This document shows, in pieces, positions 26,954 to 36,238 of a stretch of 64,000 nucleotides of DNA (the stretch's first letter is position 1; each line of letters begins with the position of its first letter). Where the stretch lies: contig NZ_CP010407.1 in NCBI RefSeq assembly GCF_000830005.1, positions 5,894,001-5,958,000 on the forward strand, read 5' to 3'. The DNA comes from Streptomyces vietnamensis (GTDB lineage: Bacteria; Actinomycetota; Actinomycetes; Streptomycetales; Streptomycetaceae). A program made the position numbers and the translations under genes. The notes under the pieces are model-generated. The model saw nothing but the letters and a program-made list of their open reading frames with translations, was not told the origin of the DNA and did not search any database.

Positions 26954-27811
26954 TCACGCCCCCTTGCGGAAGCGCTCGCTCAGCCGCCGGCCCAGGGCCG
27001 GGGTGACGCGGCCCGACGGCGGGTCCTCTCCCAGGGCCCGGGCCAGGTCGACGGCGTACAGGTCGACCGCCGACTCCGCGAGGTCCGCCAGGCTGCCCGC
27101 GGCGTCCCGGCCGCGTCGCCGGCCGAGCAGCAGCAGGCCGACGCCGACCCCGGCCGCCGGCCACCACTGGATGCCGAGGCACAGGTAGAGCAGGCCCCAG
27201 CCGCTCTGTGCGGAGGCGCTCGTCAGTGCCTGCCGTGCCGCGATCAGGTCGCCCCGGCAGGGTTCCGGCAGCACGATCCACAGCCGGGGCCAGGTGAACG
27301 GGAAGTCGAGTCCGTACTGACCGTGGACCCGGACCCCCACGGCGCGCAGCCGGTCGCCGATCCACGTGGGTCTGGCCGGCTCGGTGAGCGCGACGGCGTT
27401 ACGGGCCTCCACATGGGCGGCCTCGGCGGCCGCGGGGCCGTGCTCGACGGCGTCCGCCTCGTCGTTCCACCGGGCCTTGCGCCGCCGGACGAGCCGGCCG
27501 ACCAGCCACTCCGGGCCGGCTGCCAGCCAGACCCTCTCCACCAGGGAGCCGAGCCCCCGCGCAAGGAGTCCGACCGCCGCTCCGACCAGCAGGAGCGCCA
27601 CCGCGAGGAGCAGGGCCGACACGGGGCGCCGGTCGTAGCGGGCCACCAGGTCCTCGGCGGCGCCGCTCAGCCGCCGCCAGTCGAGGGCGTGCCGGTGGCC
27701 GAGTACGGACGCCGTCGCGGCGAGTGCGGTGAACAGCGCACCCGGCAGGGCGAGGAGCTGCACCCAGCGTTCGGCGAGGCTCTTGCCGAGCGCGGACAGG
27801 AGGGTGTTCAT
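26954..27811 (-). CDS. Integral membrane protein linked to the CHAT gene
   Basis: A 285-residue protein read leftward with ATG at 27811 overlapping the preceding stop (ATGA). It has an N-terminal helix (WVQLLALPGALFTALAATASVLG), a second (SALLLAVALLLVGAAVGLLARGL), a cytoplasmic basic/acidic stretch with WNDEADAVEHG, and a third hydrophobic region near LLYLCLGIQWWPAAGVGVGLLLLG, then a soluble tail. I recognise no named domain. I recall similar membrane proteins beside CHAT/TPR genes in other Streptomyces. It could anchor the effector module or be a membrane target. The 5' extension of the open frame upstream of 27811 is the coupled small gene in another frame. Confidence 0.82.
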   Translation of the reverse strand: MNTLLSALGKSLAERWVQLLALPGALFTALAATASVLGHRHALDWRRLSGAAEDLVARYDRRPVSALLLAVALLLVGAAVGLLARGLGSLVERVWLAAGPEWLVGRLVRRRKARWNDEADAVEHGPAAAEAAHVEARNAVALTEPARPTWIGDRLRAVGVRVHGQYGLDFPFTWPRLWIVLPEPCRGDLIAARQALTSASAQSGWGLLYLCLGIQWWPAAGVGVGLLLLGRRRGRDAAGSLADLAESAVDLYAVDLARALGEDPPSGRVTPALGRRLSERFRKGA

Positions 27812-28158
27812 CCGAAGGTGAACGGCTCGTCGTACACGGCGCATTCGGGCAGCGGGGCACCCGGTCTGCGGTCCTCGACCCGCGAGCACCGCCCACCCGG
27901 GCAGGTGTACGAGCCGGCCGGTGGCGGCGCGGCCTCCTGGCCCGGGAAAGGGGTGTACGCCCGCGGTCGCGCCGGCATGCCCAGGCGTACGCGGACCGCC
28001 TCGAGGACCGCAGCCGCCGGCCGGGTTCCGTCCCGCAACTCGGCCAGGATCCGCTCCAGTTCGGCCGACCAGCCTTCTTGCCTCGCGTCCGCGCGCAGGT
28101 CCGTCAGGTCAGTGCAGAACCATGTCAGCTCGTGAGCGTCCTCGACGGTGTTTTCCAC
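27808..28158 (-). CDS. 116-aa CHAT-associated small protein with Cys motif
   Basis: A 116-residue protein, GTG start with GGAGG 6 nt upstream. The N-terminal half is a short helical bundle (LERILAELRDGTRPAAAVLEAVRVRLG). The C-terminal half is Pro/Gly-rich with a cysteine pattern CPGGRCSRVEDRRPGAPLPEC, which may be a small metal-binding or degenerate zinc-ribbon element. Its stop overlaps the next gene's ATG, so both are co-translated. It diverges from the CHAT gene with 96 nt between start codons. Short partners of CHAT/TPR proteins are known from computational surveys of conflict systems; whether this is the same family I cannot check. Confidence 0.75.
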   Translation of the reverse strand: MENTVEDAHELTWFCTDLTDLRADARQEGWSAELERILAELRDGTRPAAAVLEAVRVRLGMPARPRAYTPFPGQEAAPPPAGSYTCPGGRCSRVEDRRPGAPLPECAVYDEPFTFG

Positions 28159-28254
28159 GCTTTCCTCCCCCTCGCCCGACCTTCACGGAATAGTCTCATC
28201 GTCCGATCGGGAGAGTCATGAATTCGGCACGTTCCATGGGAAGTTGGGTGCGAC

Positions 28255-31200
28255 TTGACCATCAGAGATCTCGCCTTGGAGATGGAACAACTGCTCGCCA
28301 CTTTGTACGAGAGCGGCGATCCGGCGCTCCTGCGGGAACCGGAGGCACAGCGGCTGGCGGACCGGCTGTACTACGCGATCGACTGGTACGCCCCGGCCGA
28401 GGCGGCTCAGGGCGCGCGGATGTTCAACGTCGCACTCCTGTTGGCGGGCTTCCACTGGCACCGCTGCGAGAACTTCGAGGAGGAGATCTCGAAGGAGGAC
28501 GCGAGGCGCGCCACCTTCCTCTACAAGATGGTGTGCCAGGTGGCGCCGCACCTCGTCCCCGAGGTCATCATGAACGTCTATGTGGAGACCGGGGACCCCG
28601 TGGCCGGCCTGAGGACCGACAACCCACTGCCGGCCTACACACAGCTCGGCGTCAACCTGCTCAAGGAGGCGGAGGCGACGGGGGATCCGCGGCTCCTCGA
28701 CGACGCCGCCGAGATGTGCCTGCTCGCGGTGCGCGCGAACCCGCGGGAGGACGTGGTGAAGGCGGAGGCACTCATCACGCTCGGGAACGTCCTCACCCGC
28801 AGATACGAGTTCCTGGGCGAGGAGGACGACCTGGAGCGCGCCTTCATCGTCACGCGCATGGCGGAGGAGCTGATCCCGGAGGGCGACCCGTGCCGCCTGA
28901 AGTTCTGTTCGGGGCTCGGGCACATCGCGATCCGGGAGTTCCAGCGCACGGGGAACCCCGACTCGCTCGACGAAGCGGTCCGGGTCCTGCGCGAGGGCGT
29001 GCGCGGAGCCTCCGAGGACGACCCGCTCCGCGGCGCCGTCATGACCAACCTCACCGCCGCCCTGACCGCGCAGTACGAGGCCGTCGGCCGTTTCGACGCG
29101 GCCACCGAGGCGCTGCAGGCGCAGTTCGAGGCCGTGGGGAACACTCCTGAAGACCATCCCGATCTGCCGAGCCGCCTGGTGAACCTGGCGGGCCTCGTCC
29201 TGGGCCACCCCGGCGAGATCACGGCGGAGTCCGACCGGTACGACCTGGCGATCGGCATGCTCGACAAGGCCCTGTCCCTGCTCCCTGACGGCCATCCCGA
29301 CCGACCGGGTTGCCTGCACACCCTGACCCAGGCGTACGAAGCCCGGTTCAACCTGACGAACGAACCGCGCGACCTGCTCGCCGCCGCCGAGGCGGGCGTG
29401 TCGGCGGTCGAGGCCAGTGCGGTCGGTCACTACCGGCGGCCGATGATGCTGAGAGGGTTCGCCCACTCCCTGAAGGCCTTCGTCGACCGCTTCCCGGATT
29501 CCGGCGGGCTGCTCGACACGGCCGTGGCGGCGCTCCACGAGGCCGATGCGCTGCTTCCCGGGAATCACCCGGATCGCGCGGACGTCCTCAGCGAACTGGG
29601 GTTCATGCTGCGGGACCGGTTCGGGACCGGCGGCGACACCGCCGACCGTGACGGCGCCGTCCGGGCTCTGCGCGGGGCATCCGCCGTCCTCTCCGCACCG
29701 GCCCGGACCCGGGCACGGGCGGCCTCGGCGGCGGGGGACATCCTCGCCGGGGCCCAGGACTTCGCCCGCGCCACCGGCTTCTACGCCCTCGCCCTCGAGC
29801 AGCTCGAACTGACCGCCTGGCGCGGTCTGGAGCGCGCCGACCGGGAACGCCTGATCGCGTCGTTCCCCAGCCTGGCCGCGAACGCGGCGATCTGTGCCGT
29901 ACGAGCGGGGAAGCCGAAACGCGCGGTGAAACTGCTCGAACAGGGCCGCGGCATCCTGCTCGCCCAGGCCCTGGAGACCCGCACCGACCACTGGGAGCTG
30001 CGCGACCGCGCCCCGGAACTCGCCGACCGGCTCGAACAGGTCCTCGACGAACTGGAGCGGTTGCCCGACAGCCCGTCCCGCACGGCGGGATGGGAGCCGG
30101 AGGACCGCCGCCGGGCCGACGAACGCCGCGCCGCCCTGGCCCGGCAGCGGGAGAAGCTCCTCAAGGAGATCCGTGCCCTGCCGAAAATGAAGGGCTTCCT
30201 GCGGTCACCGTCCTTCGCGACCCTGCGCGCCGCCGCCGCACGCGGTCCCGTGGTGCTGCCCGTCGTGAGCACGTACGGCTGCTCCGTCCTCCTCCTCACC
30301 GAGGCTGGGGTGGAGGTGATCGAGCTCGAAACGAGCGCCGAGGAACTGGCGGAACGGGCCGTTTCCCTCGTCATGGCCCTCGACCCCGATCATTCGCCGC
30401 TCAAGGCGCGGAGGACGGTCCTGGACACCCTGGCCTGGCTGTGGGACACGGTGGCCGAGCCGGTCCTCGACGCACTGGGCCGTACGGAGCCGATCGGGCC
30501 GGACGGAGACCGGACCCACGTGTGGTGGTGCCCCACCGGGATCTTCTCGCAGCTTCCGTTGCACGCCGCCGGGCACCATCGCCCCGACGGCGGCGGCGAC
30601 ACGGTGCTCGACCGGGTCGTCTCCTCCTACACACCGACCCTGCGGGCTCTGCTCCACGCCCGTGGCCGGCGCCGGCCGTCCGCCGGACCGGACGGCCGGG
30701 GCCTCATCGTCTCCATGCCCTCCACCCCGGGCGGCCGGGACCTCCCCGCCGCCGCGGACGAGGCCCGGGCCCTGCGTCGGCGCCACCCGAACGCCCTGCT
30801 CGTCACCGGCCCCGCCGCCACCGCGCCGATCGTGCTCGAAGCGCTCGCCGGCTGCTCCTGGGCGCACTTCGCCTGTCACGGCACGCAGGACCTCGCGCAG
30901 CCCTCGCGCGGCGCGCTCATTCTGCACGACGGTTCCCTGACGCTGCGGGACATCGTGGGCCTCCGGCTGCCGCGCGCGGAGTTCGCGTACCTCTCCGCCT
31001 GTGAGACGTCACGCGGCGGGTTCGTCCTGGCGGACGAGGCGATCAGCCTCGCCTCCGCCGTCCAACTGGCGGGCTTCCGGGATGTCGTCGGCACGCTGTG
31101 GTCCATCGACGACACCCTCGCACCGGTCGTCGCGGACCTCGTGTACGAGCATCTGTCCCGGCAGAGCGCCCCCGATCCGGCGGCGGCCCTGGACGGGGCG

Positions 31201-31272
31201 CTGCGCGCGGTGCGGGCGCGGCATCCGCACGCCGTGGCGAGCTGGGGCTCGTACGTCCACGTCGGCCCGTGA
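28255..31272 (+). CDS. CHAT-domain (caspase-like) protease with TPR repeats
   Basis: A 1005-residue cytosolic protein. About residues 20-600 are helical TPR-like repeats with recurring phrases such as LLPDGHPDRPGCLHTL and LLPGNHPDRADVLSELG. A coiled region rich in Arg/Glu follows (about 610-680), then a C-terminal CHAT domain, a clan CD cysteine protease like caspases and separase. The catalytic dyad is intact: His875 in HFACHGTQ and Cys916 in YLSACETSRG. CHAT proteases cleave target proteins on sensing a signal, in plant-like or bacterial death and defence systems. The start is the first codon of the open frame, a TTG with only a distant AAG-type ribosome site; ATG 28279 is possible. It is divergent from two small coupled genes. 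Confidence 0.9.
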   Translation: MTIRDLALEMEQLLATLYESGDPALLREPEAQRLADRLYYAIDWYAPAEAAQGARMFNVALLLAGFHWHRCENFEEEISKEDARRATFLYKMVCQVAPHLVPEVIMNVYVETGDPVAGLRTDNPLPAYTQLGVNLLKEAEATGDPRLLDDAAEMCLLAVRANPREDVVKAEALITLGNVLTRRYEFLGEEDDLERAFIVTRMAEELIPEGDPCRLKFCSGLGHIAIREFQRTGNPDSLDEAVRVLREGVRGASEDDPLRGAVMTNLTAALTAQYEAVGRFDAATEALQAQFEAVGNTPEDHPDLPSRLVNLAGLVLGHPGEITAESDRYDLAIGMLDKALSLLPDGHPDRPGCLHTLTQAYEARFNLTNEPRDLLAAAEAGVSAVEASAVGHYRRPMMLRGFAHSLKAFVDRFPDSGGLLDTAVAALHEADALLPGNHPDRADVLSELGFMLRDRFGTGGDTADRDGAVRALRGASAVLSAPARTRARAASAAGDILAGAQDFARATGFYALALEQLELTAWRGLERADRERLIASFPSLAANAAICAVRAGKPKRAVKLLEQGRGILLAQALETRTDHWELRDRAPELADRLEQVLDELERLPDSPSRTAGWEPEDRRRADERRAALARQREKLLKEIRALPKMKGFLRSPSFATLRAAAARGPVVLPVVSTYGCSVLLLTEAGVEVIELETSAEELAERAVSLVMALDPDHSPLKARRTVLDTLAWLWDTVAEPVLDALGRTEPIGPDGDRTHVWWCPTGIFSQLPLHAAGHHRPDGGGDTVLDRVVSSYTPTLRALLHARGRRRPSAGPDGRGLIVSMPSTPGGRDLPAAADEARALRRRHPNALLVTGPAATAPIVLEALAGCSWAHFACHGTQDLAQPSRGALILHDGSLTLRDIVGLRLPRAEFAYLSACETSRGGFVLADEAISLASAVQLAGFRDVVGTLWSIDDTLAPVVADLVYEHLSRQSAPDPAAALDGALRAVRARHPHAVASWGSYVHVGP

Positions 31273-31285
31273 CGGACGGTACCGG

Positions 31286-32467
31286 TCAGAGCCGGGCCGC
31301 CTTCAGCGCCATGTGCAGCAGCAGGCGGTCCTCGCCGGCGTCCAGGTCGAGGCCGGTGAGTTGTTCGACGCGGGAGAGGCGGTAGTAGAGGGTCTGCCGG
31401 TGGATGCCCAGGGCCGCCGCCGTGCGGCCCGCCTGGCCCGCGTGATCGAGGAACACCTCGGCCGTGCGGGCCAGTTCCGTGTGCGCCGGGGTGAGCAGGG
31501 CGCGGACCGCCGGGTCCGGCTCGGCCGGGGGCAGGGCGGTGAGCAGCCGGTACGGGCCGATGGCCGCCCACTCGGCGAGCGGGCCGAGGTGCGGCTGGGC
31601 GTTCGCGGTGCGGGCCGCCGCGGTGGCCTCGCGCCAGGAGACGTCCAGGTCCGCGAGGCCCCGCCGGGGAGTGGCGACGCCCGTGACGGCGGCGTGCCCC
31701 GCGGAGCCGCGCAGCCGGGTCGCCGCGGTGGTGGCGGGGGAGAGGTTGTCGGCCGACCGGAGGCGTACGAGTGCCGCGAGGGCGCGGGGAGCCCCGCCTT
31801 CGCCGGGGGCCGCACTCCCGGCCGGGGGGCGGGCCGTCGGCCGCCACGGCAGAGTGCACAGGGCCGCCGCGCCCGGGACCGTGCGCGGGGACGGCGCGTC
31901 CTCGTCGGGCCACGGCGCCAGGCACACCACCGTGTGGAGGCCCTCCGCGTCCGGGCCGAGGGCGGTGCGCAGGGCGGTGAGGGCCATGTCGTACTGCCAG
32001 CCGCGGTCCGCCGTCAGCGCGGCCCGCAGCTCCCGGGAGAGGTCGGCCCCGGCACGCTCCTCGTCCGCCAGCAGGTCGCCGATGCGGGCGGCGACCTCCA
32101 TCGCGGCGGTGAGCTGCGCGTGCGAGGGTCCCGGCTCGGCGTCGAGCAGCCATACGTACCCGAGGACGACACCCCGATGGCGTACGGGAAGGCAGATGCG
32201 GTCCCGGAAGACGCCCGCGTCCGGGGCGGCCGGGATGCGGACCGGGCCGGTCGCCCGGGTGATGCCGAAGCCCTCGAACCAGGCGCGGACCGCCGGGGAG
32301 GACTTCCGGGTCAGGATCGAGCGGGTCCTGACCGGGTCCATGGCGCTGTCGTCGTCGCTGTCGTGAGCCCCGAAGGCGATCAGCCCGAAGTCGCGGTTCT
32401 CCAGCGTCGCGGGGGTGCCGAGCAGCGCCGAGATCTCGTCGACCAGCTCCTGGTAATCGCCCTTCAC
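31286..32467 (-). CDS. PucR-family regulator, probably of proline utilisation
   Basis: A 393-residue regulator with a GAF-like N-terminal sensory part ([22 protein letters not shown]) and the C-terminal Puc[40 protein letters not shown]. It is divergent from proline dehydrogenase and pruA, and PucR-type proteins in this position are thought to induce those genes on proline. GTG at 32467 begins the family N-terminus. The 193-nt divergent region holds two small palindromes, CTGTCaGACAG (32496-32506) and ACAGCTGT (32536-32543), as candidate binding sites. It converges on the CHAT gene with 13 nt between stops. Confidence 0.9.
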   Translation of the reverse strand: MKGDYQELVDEISALLGTPATLENRDFGLIAFGAHDSDDDSAMDPVRTRSILTRKSSPAVRAWFEGFGITRATGPVRIPAAPDAGVFRDRICLPVRHRGVVLGYVWLLDAEPGPSHAQLTAAMEVAARIGDLLADEERAGADLSRELRAALTADRGWQYDMALTALRTALGPDAEGLHTVVCLAPWPDEDAPSPRTVPGAAALCTLPWRPTARPPAGSAAPGEGGAPRALAALVRLRSADNLSPATTAATRLRGSAGHAAVTGVATPRRGLADLDVSWREATAAARTANAQPHLGPLAEWAAIGPYRLLTALPPAEPDPAVRALLTPAHTELARTAEVFLDHAGQAGRTAAALGIHRQTLYYRLSRVEQLTGLDLDAGEDRLLLHMALKAARL

Positions 32468-32495
32468 GGCGACATTCTCGCACCCGCCGCCGGGC

Positions 32496-32641
32496 CTGTC
32501 AGACAGATGTATGAGGGGCGGGCCACGGATGCGTGACAGCTGTAGATGGCGGACGATCGGAGCGATCCATAGGTTTCACGGTGGTTCTCCGTGCTGTTCC
32601 CGGTTCGTTCCCTTGATCCGGTTATGGCCCCGTCCTACCTT
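32496..32641 (+). promoter_or_regulatory. Promoter and candidate operators of the proline operon
   Basis: TTGATC (32613-32618), a 17-nt spacer and TACCTT (32636-32641) form a good vegetative promoter. It places the mRNA start a few bases before the GGAGG ribosome site (32650-32654). Upstream lie the dyads CTGTCaGACAG (32496-32506) and ACAGCTGT (32536-32543), possible sites for the divergently encoded PucR regulator. Confidence 0.65.
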
Positions 32642-32660
32642 TGCCTTTTGGAGGTGCCCC

Positions 32661-33587
32661 GTGCTGGGTCCCGTGATCCTCGCCGCGTCGCGCAGCGACA
32701 AGATGCGCCGTCTCGTTTCGGCCGCCCCCGGGACCAAGCAGGTCGTCGCCCGCTTCATCGCCGGCGAGACGGTCGACGACGTCGTCCCGATCGTCTCCGA
32801 GCTGAGCGGCCGCGGCCTGGAGGTCACCCTCGACGTCGTCGGTGAGGACATCACCACCGTCGAGCAGTCGTACGCCGCCCGGGACGCCTACCTGGAGCTC
32901 ATCGGCCGCCTCAAGGAGCTGGGCCTCGGCGAGCGCGCCGAGATGTCCGTGAAGCTGTCGATGTTCGGCCAGTCCCTGGAGAACGGCCACGAGCTGGCCC
33001 TCGCGAACGTCCGCCCGGTCGTCGCGGCCGCCGCCGAGATCGGCACCACCGTCACCCTGGACGCCGAGGACCACACCACCCTCGACTCGATGTTCGCCAT
33101 CCACGAGGAGCTGCGGAAGGACTTCCCGCAGACCGGCTGCGTCATCCAGGCCTACCTCTTCCGCACCGAGGACGACGCCCGCCGCCTCGCCGCGAACGGC
33201 TCCCGCGTCCGGATCGTGAAGGGCGCCTACAAGGAGCCCGCCTCCGTCGCCATCCAGGACAAGCCCGAGATCGACAAGGCGTACGTCCGGATCATGAAGA
33301 TCCTGATGGACGGCGAGGGCTACCCGATGATCGGCTCGCACGACCCGCGCCTGATCTCCATCGGCCAGGAGCTGGCCCGCCGCGCCGGGCGCAAGCTGGA
33401 CGAGTACGAGTTCCAGATGCTGTACGGCATCCGCAGCGAGGAGCAGAACCGTCTCGCCGCCGAGGGCCACCGCATGCGCGTCTACACCGCGTACGGCACC
33501 GACTGGTACGGCTACTTCATGCGCCGCCTCGCGGAGAAGCCGGCCAACCTCCTCTTCTTCGTCCGCTCCATCCTCACCAAGGGCTGA
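32661..33587 (+). CDS. Proline dehydrogenase (monofunctional)
   Basis: A 308-residue FAD-dependent barrel enzyme oxidising L-proline to pyrroline-5-carboxylate. Family signatures are SVKLSMFGQSL, TLDAEDHTTLDS, VIQAYLFRTEDDA, VRIVKGAYKEP and the C-terminal EFQMLYGIR followed by RVYTAYGTDWYGYFMRRL, whose paired arginines bind the substrate carboxylate. GTG 32661 was chosen because GGAGG lies 6 nt upstream. The next gene, pruA, starts 30 nt later, so the two-step pathway from proline to glutamate is one operon divergent from its likely regulator. Confidence 0.95.
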   Translation: MLGPVILAASRSDKMRRLVSAAPGTKQVVARFIAGETVDDVVPIVSELSGRGLEVTLDVVGEDITTVEQSYAARDAYLELIGRLKELGLGERAEMSVKLSMFGQSLENGHELALANVRPVVAAAAEIGTTVTLDAEDHTTLDSMFAIHEELRKDFPQTGCVIQAYLFRTEDDARRLAANGSRVRIVKGAYKEPASVAIQDKPEIDKAYVRIMKILMDGEGYPMIGSHDPRLISIGQELARRAGRKLDEYEFQMLYGIRSEEQNRLAAEGHRMRVYTAYGTDWYGYFMRRLAEKPANLLFFVRSILTKG

Positions 33588-33617
33588 GCCCACCTCTCAC
33601 AAGGAGTATCGAGACTC

Positions 33618-35249
33618 ATGGACGCTGTCACCCAGGTCCCCGCTCCGGTCAACGAGCCGGTGCACAGCTACGCCCCCGGTTCCCCGGAGCGCGCCCGTCT
33701 GGAGACCAAGCTCAAGGAGCTGGCCGAGAACCCGCGCGAGCTGCCGATGACCATCGGCGGCGTGAAGCGCCTCGGCGGCGGCGAGGAGTTCAAGGTCGTC
33801 CAGCCGCACAACCACAAGGCCGTCATCGGCACCTTCCGCGGCGCCACCCAGCAGGACGCCCAGGACGCCATCGACGCCGCCCTGGCCGCCGCCCCGGCCT
33901 GGCGCGCGATGTCCTTCGACGACCGCGCCGCGATCATCCTGCGCGCCGCCGAGCTGCTTGCCGGCCCGTGGCGCGAGACGCTGGCCGCGTCCACCATGCT
34001 CGGCCAGTCGAAGACCGCCCAGCAGGCCGAGATCGACACCCCGTGCGAGCTCGTCGACTTCTGGCGCTTCAACGTCGCGTACGCCCGCCAGATCCTCGCC
34101 GAGCAGCCGCCGGCGAACTCCCCCGGCGTGTGGAACCGTCTGGACCACCGCCCGCTCGAGGGCTTCGTCTACGCGATCACCCCCTTCAACTTCACGGCCA
34201 TCGCGGGCAACCTGCCCACCGCCCCCGCCCTCATGGGCAACGTGGTGGTCTGGAAGCCGTCCCCGACGCAGACCCACTCCGCCGTGCTCCTCATGGAGCT
34301 CCTGGAGGAGGCCGGCCTGCCGAAGGGCGTCATCAACCTGGTGACCGGCGACGGCATCGCCGTCTCCGAGGTGGCCCTGAACCACCGCGACCTGGCCGGC
34401 ATCCACTTCACCGGCTCGACCAAGACCTTCCAGCACCTGTGGAAGACGGTCGGCAACAACATCGAGAAGTACCGCTCGTACCCGCGGATCGTCGGCGAGA
34501 CCGGCGGCAAGGACTTCGTCGTCGCGCACCCCAGCGCCGACCGCGCCGTCCTGAAGACCGCGCTGAACCGCGGCTCCTTCGAGTTCCAGGGCCAGAAGTG
34601 CTCCGCGTCCTCGCGTGCGTACATCCCGGCCTCGATCTGGAACGACGGCTTCAAGGAGGAGTTCGCGGCCGAGATCGACGGCATCAAGATGGGTGACGTC
34701 ACCGACCTGTCGAACTACATCGGCGCCGTCATCGACGAGCGTTCGTTCGCCAAGAACAAGGCGGCGATCGACCGTGCCGCGGCCGACCCGAGCTGCACGA
34801 TCATCGCCGGCGGCACCTACGACGACTCGGTGGGCTACTTCGTCCGCCCGACCGTCATCGTCTGCGACGACCCGGAGAACGAGGTCTTCAAGGCCGAGTA
34901 CTTCGGCCCGATCCTCGCGATCCACGTCTACGAGGACGACAAGTACGACGAGATGCTGACCCAGATGGAGTCGGTCTCGGACTACGCCCTCACCGGCTCG
35001 GTCATCTCCGGCGACCGTGCGGCCGCCGCGTACACGATGGAGAAGCTCCGCTTCGCCGCGGGCAACTTCTACATCAACGACAAGTCGACCGGCGCCGTCG
35101 TCGGCCAGCAGCCCTTCGGCGGCGGCCGCGCCTCCGGCACCAACGACAAGGCCGGCGCCCCGCAGAACCTGATGCGCTGGACGCTGACCCGCGCCATCAA
35201 GGAGACGCTGGTCCCGCCGACCGAGTACGGCTACCCGCACATGGGCTGA
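33618..35249 (+). CDS. pruA: L-glutamate gamma-semialdehyde (1-pyrroline-5-carboxylate) dehydrogenase
   Basis: A 543-residue NAD-dependent aldehyde dehydrogenase finishing proline catabolism to glutamate. It shows the group-specific phrases ITPFNFTAIAGNLP, VWKPSPTQT and FTGSTKTFQHLW. The catalytic Glu is in RIVGETGGKDF and the catalytic Cys in FEFQGQKCSASSRAY, with the C-terminal PFGGGRASGTNDKAG. Length and motifs match the stand-alone actinobacterial type rather than a PutA fusion. CAAGGAG lies 11 nt before the ATG. A terminator follows. Confidence 0.96.
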   Translation: MDAVTQVPAPVNEPVHSYAPGSPERARLETKLKELAENPRELPMTIGGVKRLGGGEEFKVVQPHNHKAVIGTFRGATQQDAQDAIDAALAAAPAWRAMSFDDRAAIILRAAELLAGPWRETLAASTMLGQSKTAQQAEIDTPCELVDFWRFNVAYARQILAEQPPANSPGVWNRLDHRPLEGFVYAITPFNFTAIAGNLPTAPALMGNVVVWKPSPTQTHSAVLLMELLEEAGLPKGVINLVTGDGIAVSEVALNHRDLAGIHFTGSTKTFQHLWKTVGNNIEKYRSYPRIVGETGGKDFVVAHPSADRAVLKTALNRGSFEFQGQKCSASSRAYIPASIWNDGFKEEFAAEIDGIKMGDVTDLSNYIGAVIDERSFAKNKAAIDRAAADPSCTIIAGGTYDDSVGYFVRPTVIVCDDPENEVFKAEYFGPILAIHVYEDDKYDEMLTQMESVSDYALTGSVISGDRAAAAYTMEKLRFAAGNFYINDKSTGAVVGQQPFGGGRASGTNDKAGAPQNLMRWTLTRAIKETLVPPTEYGYPHMG

Positions 35250-35279
35250 AGCCCCTCCGCCGCGTGAGCGGCCCTGATC

Positions 35280-35320
35280 ACCGCCCCCCTCCTCTACCCC
35301 CAATTGAGGACGGGGGCGGT
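35280..35320. terminator. Bidirectional hairpin between pruA and the hydrolase gene
   Basis: ACCGCCCCC (35280-35288) pairs with GGGGGCGGT (35312-35320); inner CCTC/GAGG pairs lengthen the stem around an AATT-containing loop. It lies between convergent genes, 31 nt after pruA and 3 nt before the hydrolase stop. Confidence 0.75.
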
Positions 35321-35322
35321 TC

Positions 35323-36234
35323 TCATTCCCCCGCGCGCCGCTTCAGGAAGTCGCCGATCAGCTCCGCGATCGCCGGCGCGTGCGTCTCCAGGGCGAAGTG
35401 GCCCGTGGGCAGGAGGTGGATTTCGGCGTCCGGGAGGTCGCGGCGGAAGGCCTCGGCGCCCGCCGGTACGAAGACCTGGTCGCCCTCGCCCCAGACGGCG
35501 AGGAGGGGGACCCGGCTCGTGCGGAAGTACTCCTGGAAGGCCGGGTAGAGGGCGAAGTTGGAGCCGTAGTCGGCGATCAGGCCCAGCTGGATGTCGTCCT
35601 GTCCCTCGCGGGCCATCAGGGCGGCGTCGTGGTGCCAGGCGTCCGGGCTGAGCAGGTCCCGGTACTCGGCGGGGACGCCCGTCTCGTACTGCCACCGGAT
35701 GCCGTCGAGGGAGCGGATGGCGCGGACCGGCGCCTCGGTCTCGGGGGTGCGCTCCTCGATCAGGGCGAGGACGGGGGCCCAGGCCTCGGCGCCGAGGCCC
35801 TCCTCGTACGCGTTGCCGTTCTGGGTGACGATCGCGGTGATCCGCTCGGGGTGGGCGAGGGCGAGGCGCAGGCCGATGGGGGCGCCGTAGTCCTGGATGT
35901 AGAGCGCGAACCGGTCCAGGCCGAGGGCCTCGGTGAACTCGGCGGTGAGTGCGGCCAGTTCGGCGAAGGTGTAGTCGAAGTCCGGGGGTGTCGCGCTGCG
36001 GCCGAAGCCCAGGTGGTCGGGGGCGATCAGCCGGAGGGGGGTCCCCCCGCTCGAGCGAAGCCGAGAGTGGGGGAGGTCGGCGAGCAGGGGGATCAGGTCG
36101 CGGAACATGTGCGAGCTGGTGGGGAAGCCGTGCAGCAGGAGCAGCACGGGGGCGTCGGCCGGGCCGGCCTCGCGGTAGGCGATCTCGTGGCCCCGGACGG
36201 TGACGGTGCGGTGGTGGGTCGGCAGTACGGACAT
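35323..36234 (-). CDS. Alpha/beta hydrolase (haloalkane dehalogenase/epoxide hydrolase type) with inserted repeat
   Basis: A 303-residue alpha/beta-fold hydrolase. The oxyanion motif is LLLHGFPTSSHMFRDL, the nucleophile is Asp in YIQDYGAPIGLRLA (an aspartate, as in dehalogenases and epoxide hydrolases), and the catalytic His is in LLPTGHFALETHA. Between strands, where relatives read about LLADRxRLIAPDHLGFG, this protein has 14 extra residues, LPHSRLRSSGGTPL, encoded by a GC-rich hairpin-forming element (see repeat entry). The insertion keeps the frame and lies in a surface loop, so the enzyme may still work. It is divergent from the AAC(2') gene. Substrate unknown. Confidence 0.9.
   Translation of the reverse strand: MSVLPTHHRTVTVRGHEIAYREAGPADAPVLLLLHGFPTSSHMFRDLIPLLADLPHSRLRSSGGTPLRLIAPDHLGFGRSATPPDFDYTFAELAALTAEFTEALGLDRFALYIQDYGAPIGLRLALAHPERITAIVTQNGNAYEEGLGAEAWAPVLALIEERTPETEAPVRAIRSLDGIRWQYETGVPAEYRDLLSPDAWHHDAALMAREGQDDIQLGLIADYGSNFALYPAFQEYFRTSRVPLLAVWGEGDQVFVPAGAEAFRRDLPDAEIHLLPTGHFALETHAPAIAELIGDFLKRRAGE
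36034..36075. repeat. Short GC-rich hairpin element inserted in the hydrolase gene
   Basis: About 42 bp containing GGGGGGTCCCCCC, then GCTCGAGCGAAGCCGAGAG and GGGGGAG. The outer G-runs and C-runs pair, and CTCG/CGAG forms an inner stem. I recall this sequence as a dispersed repeat in Streptomyces genomes, often between genes. Here it lies in frame inside a coding sequence. Only one copy was noticed in this window. Confidence 0.6.
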
Positions 36235-36238
36235 CGTT

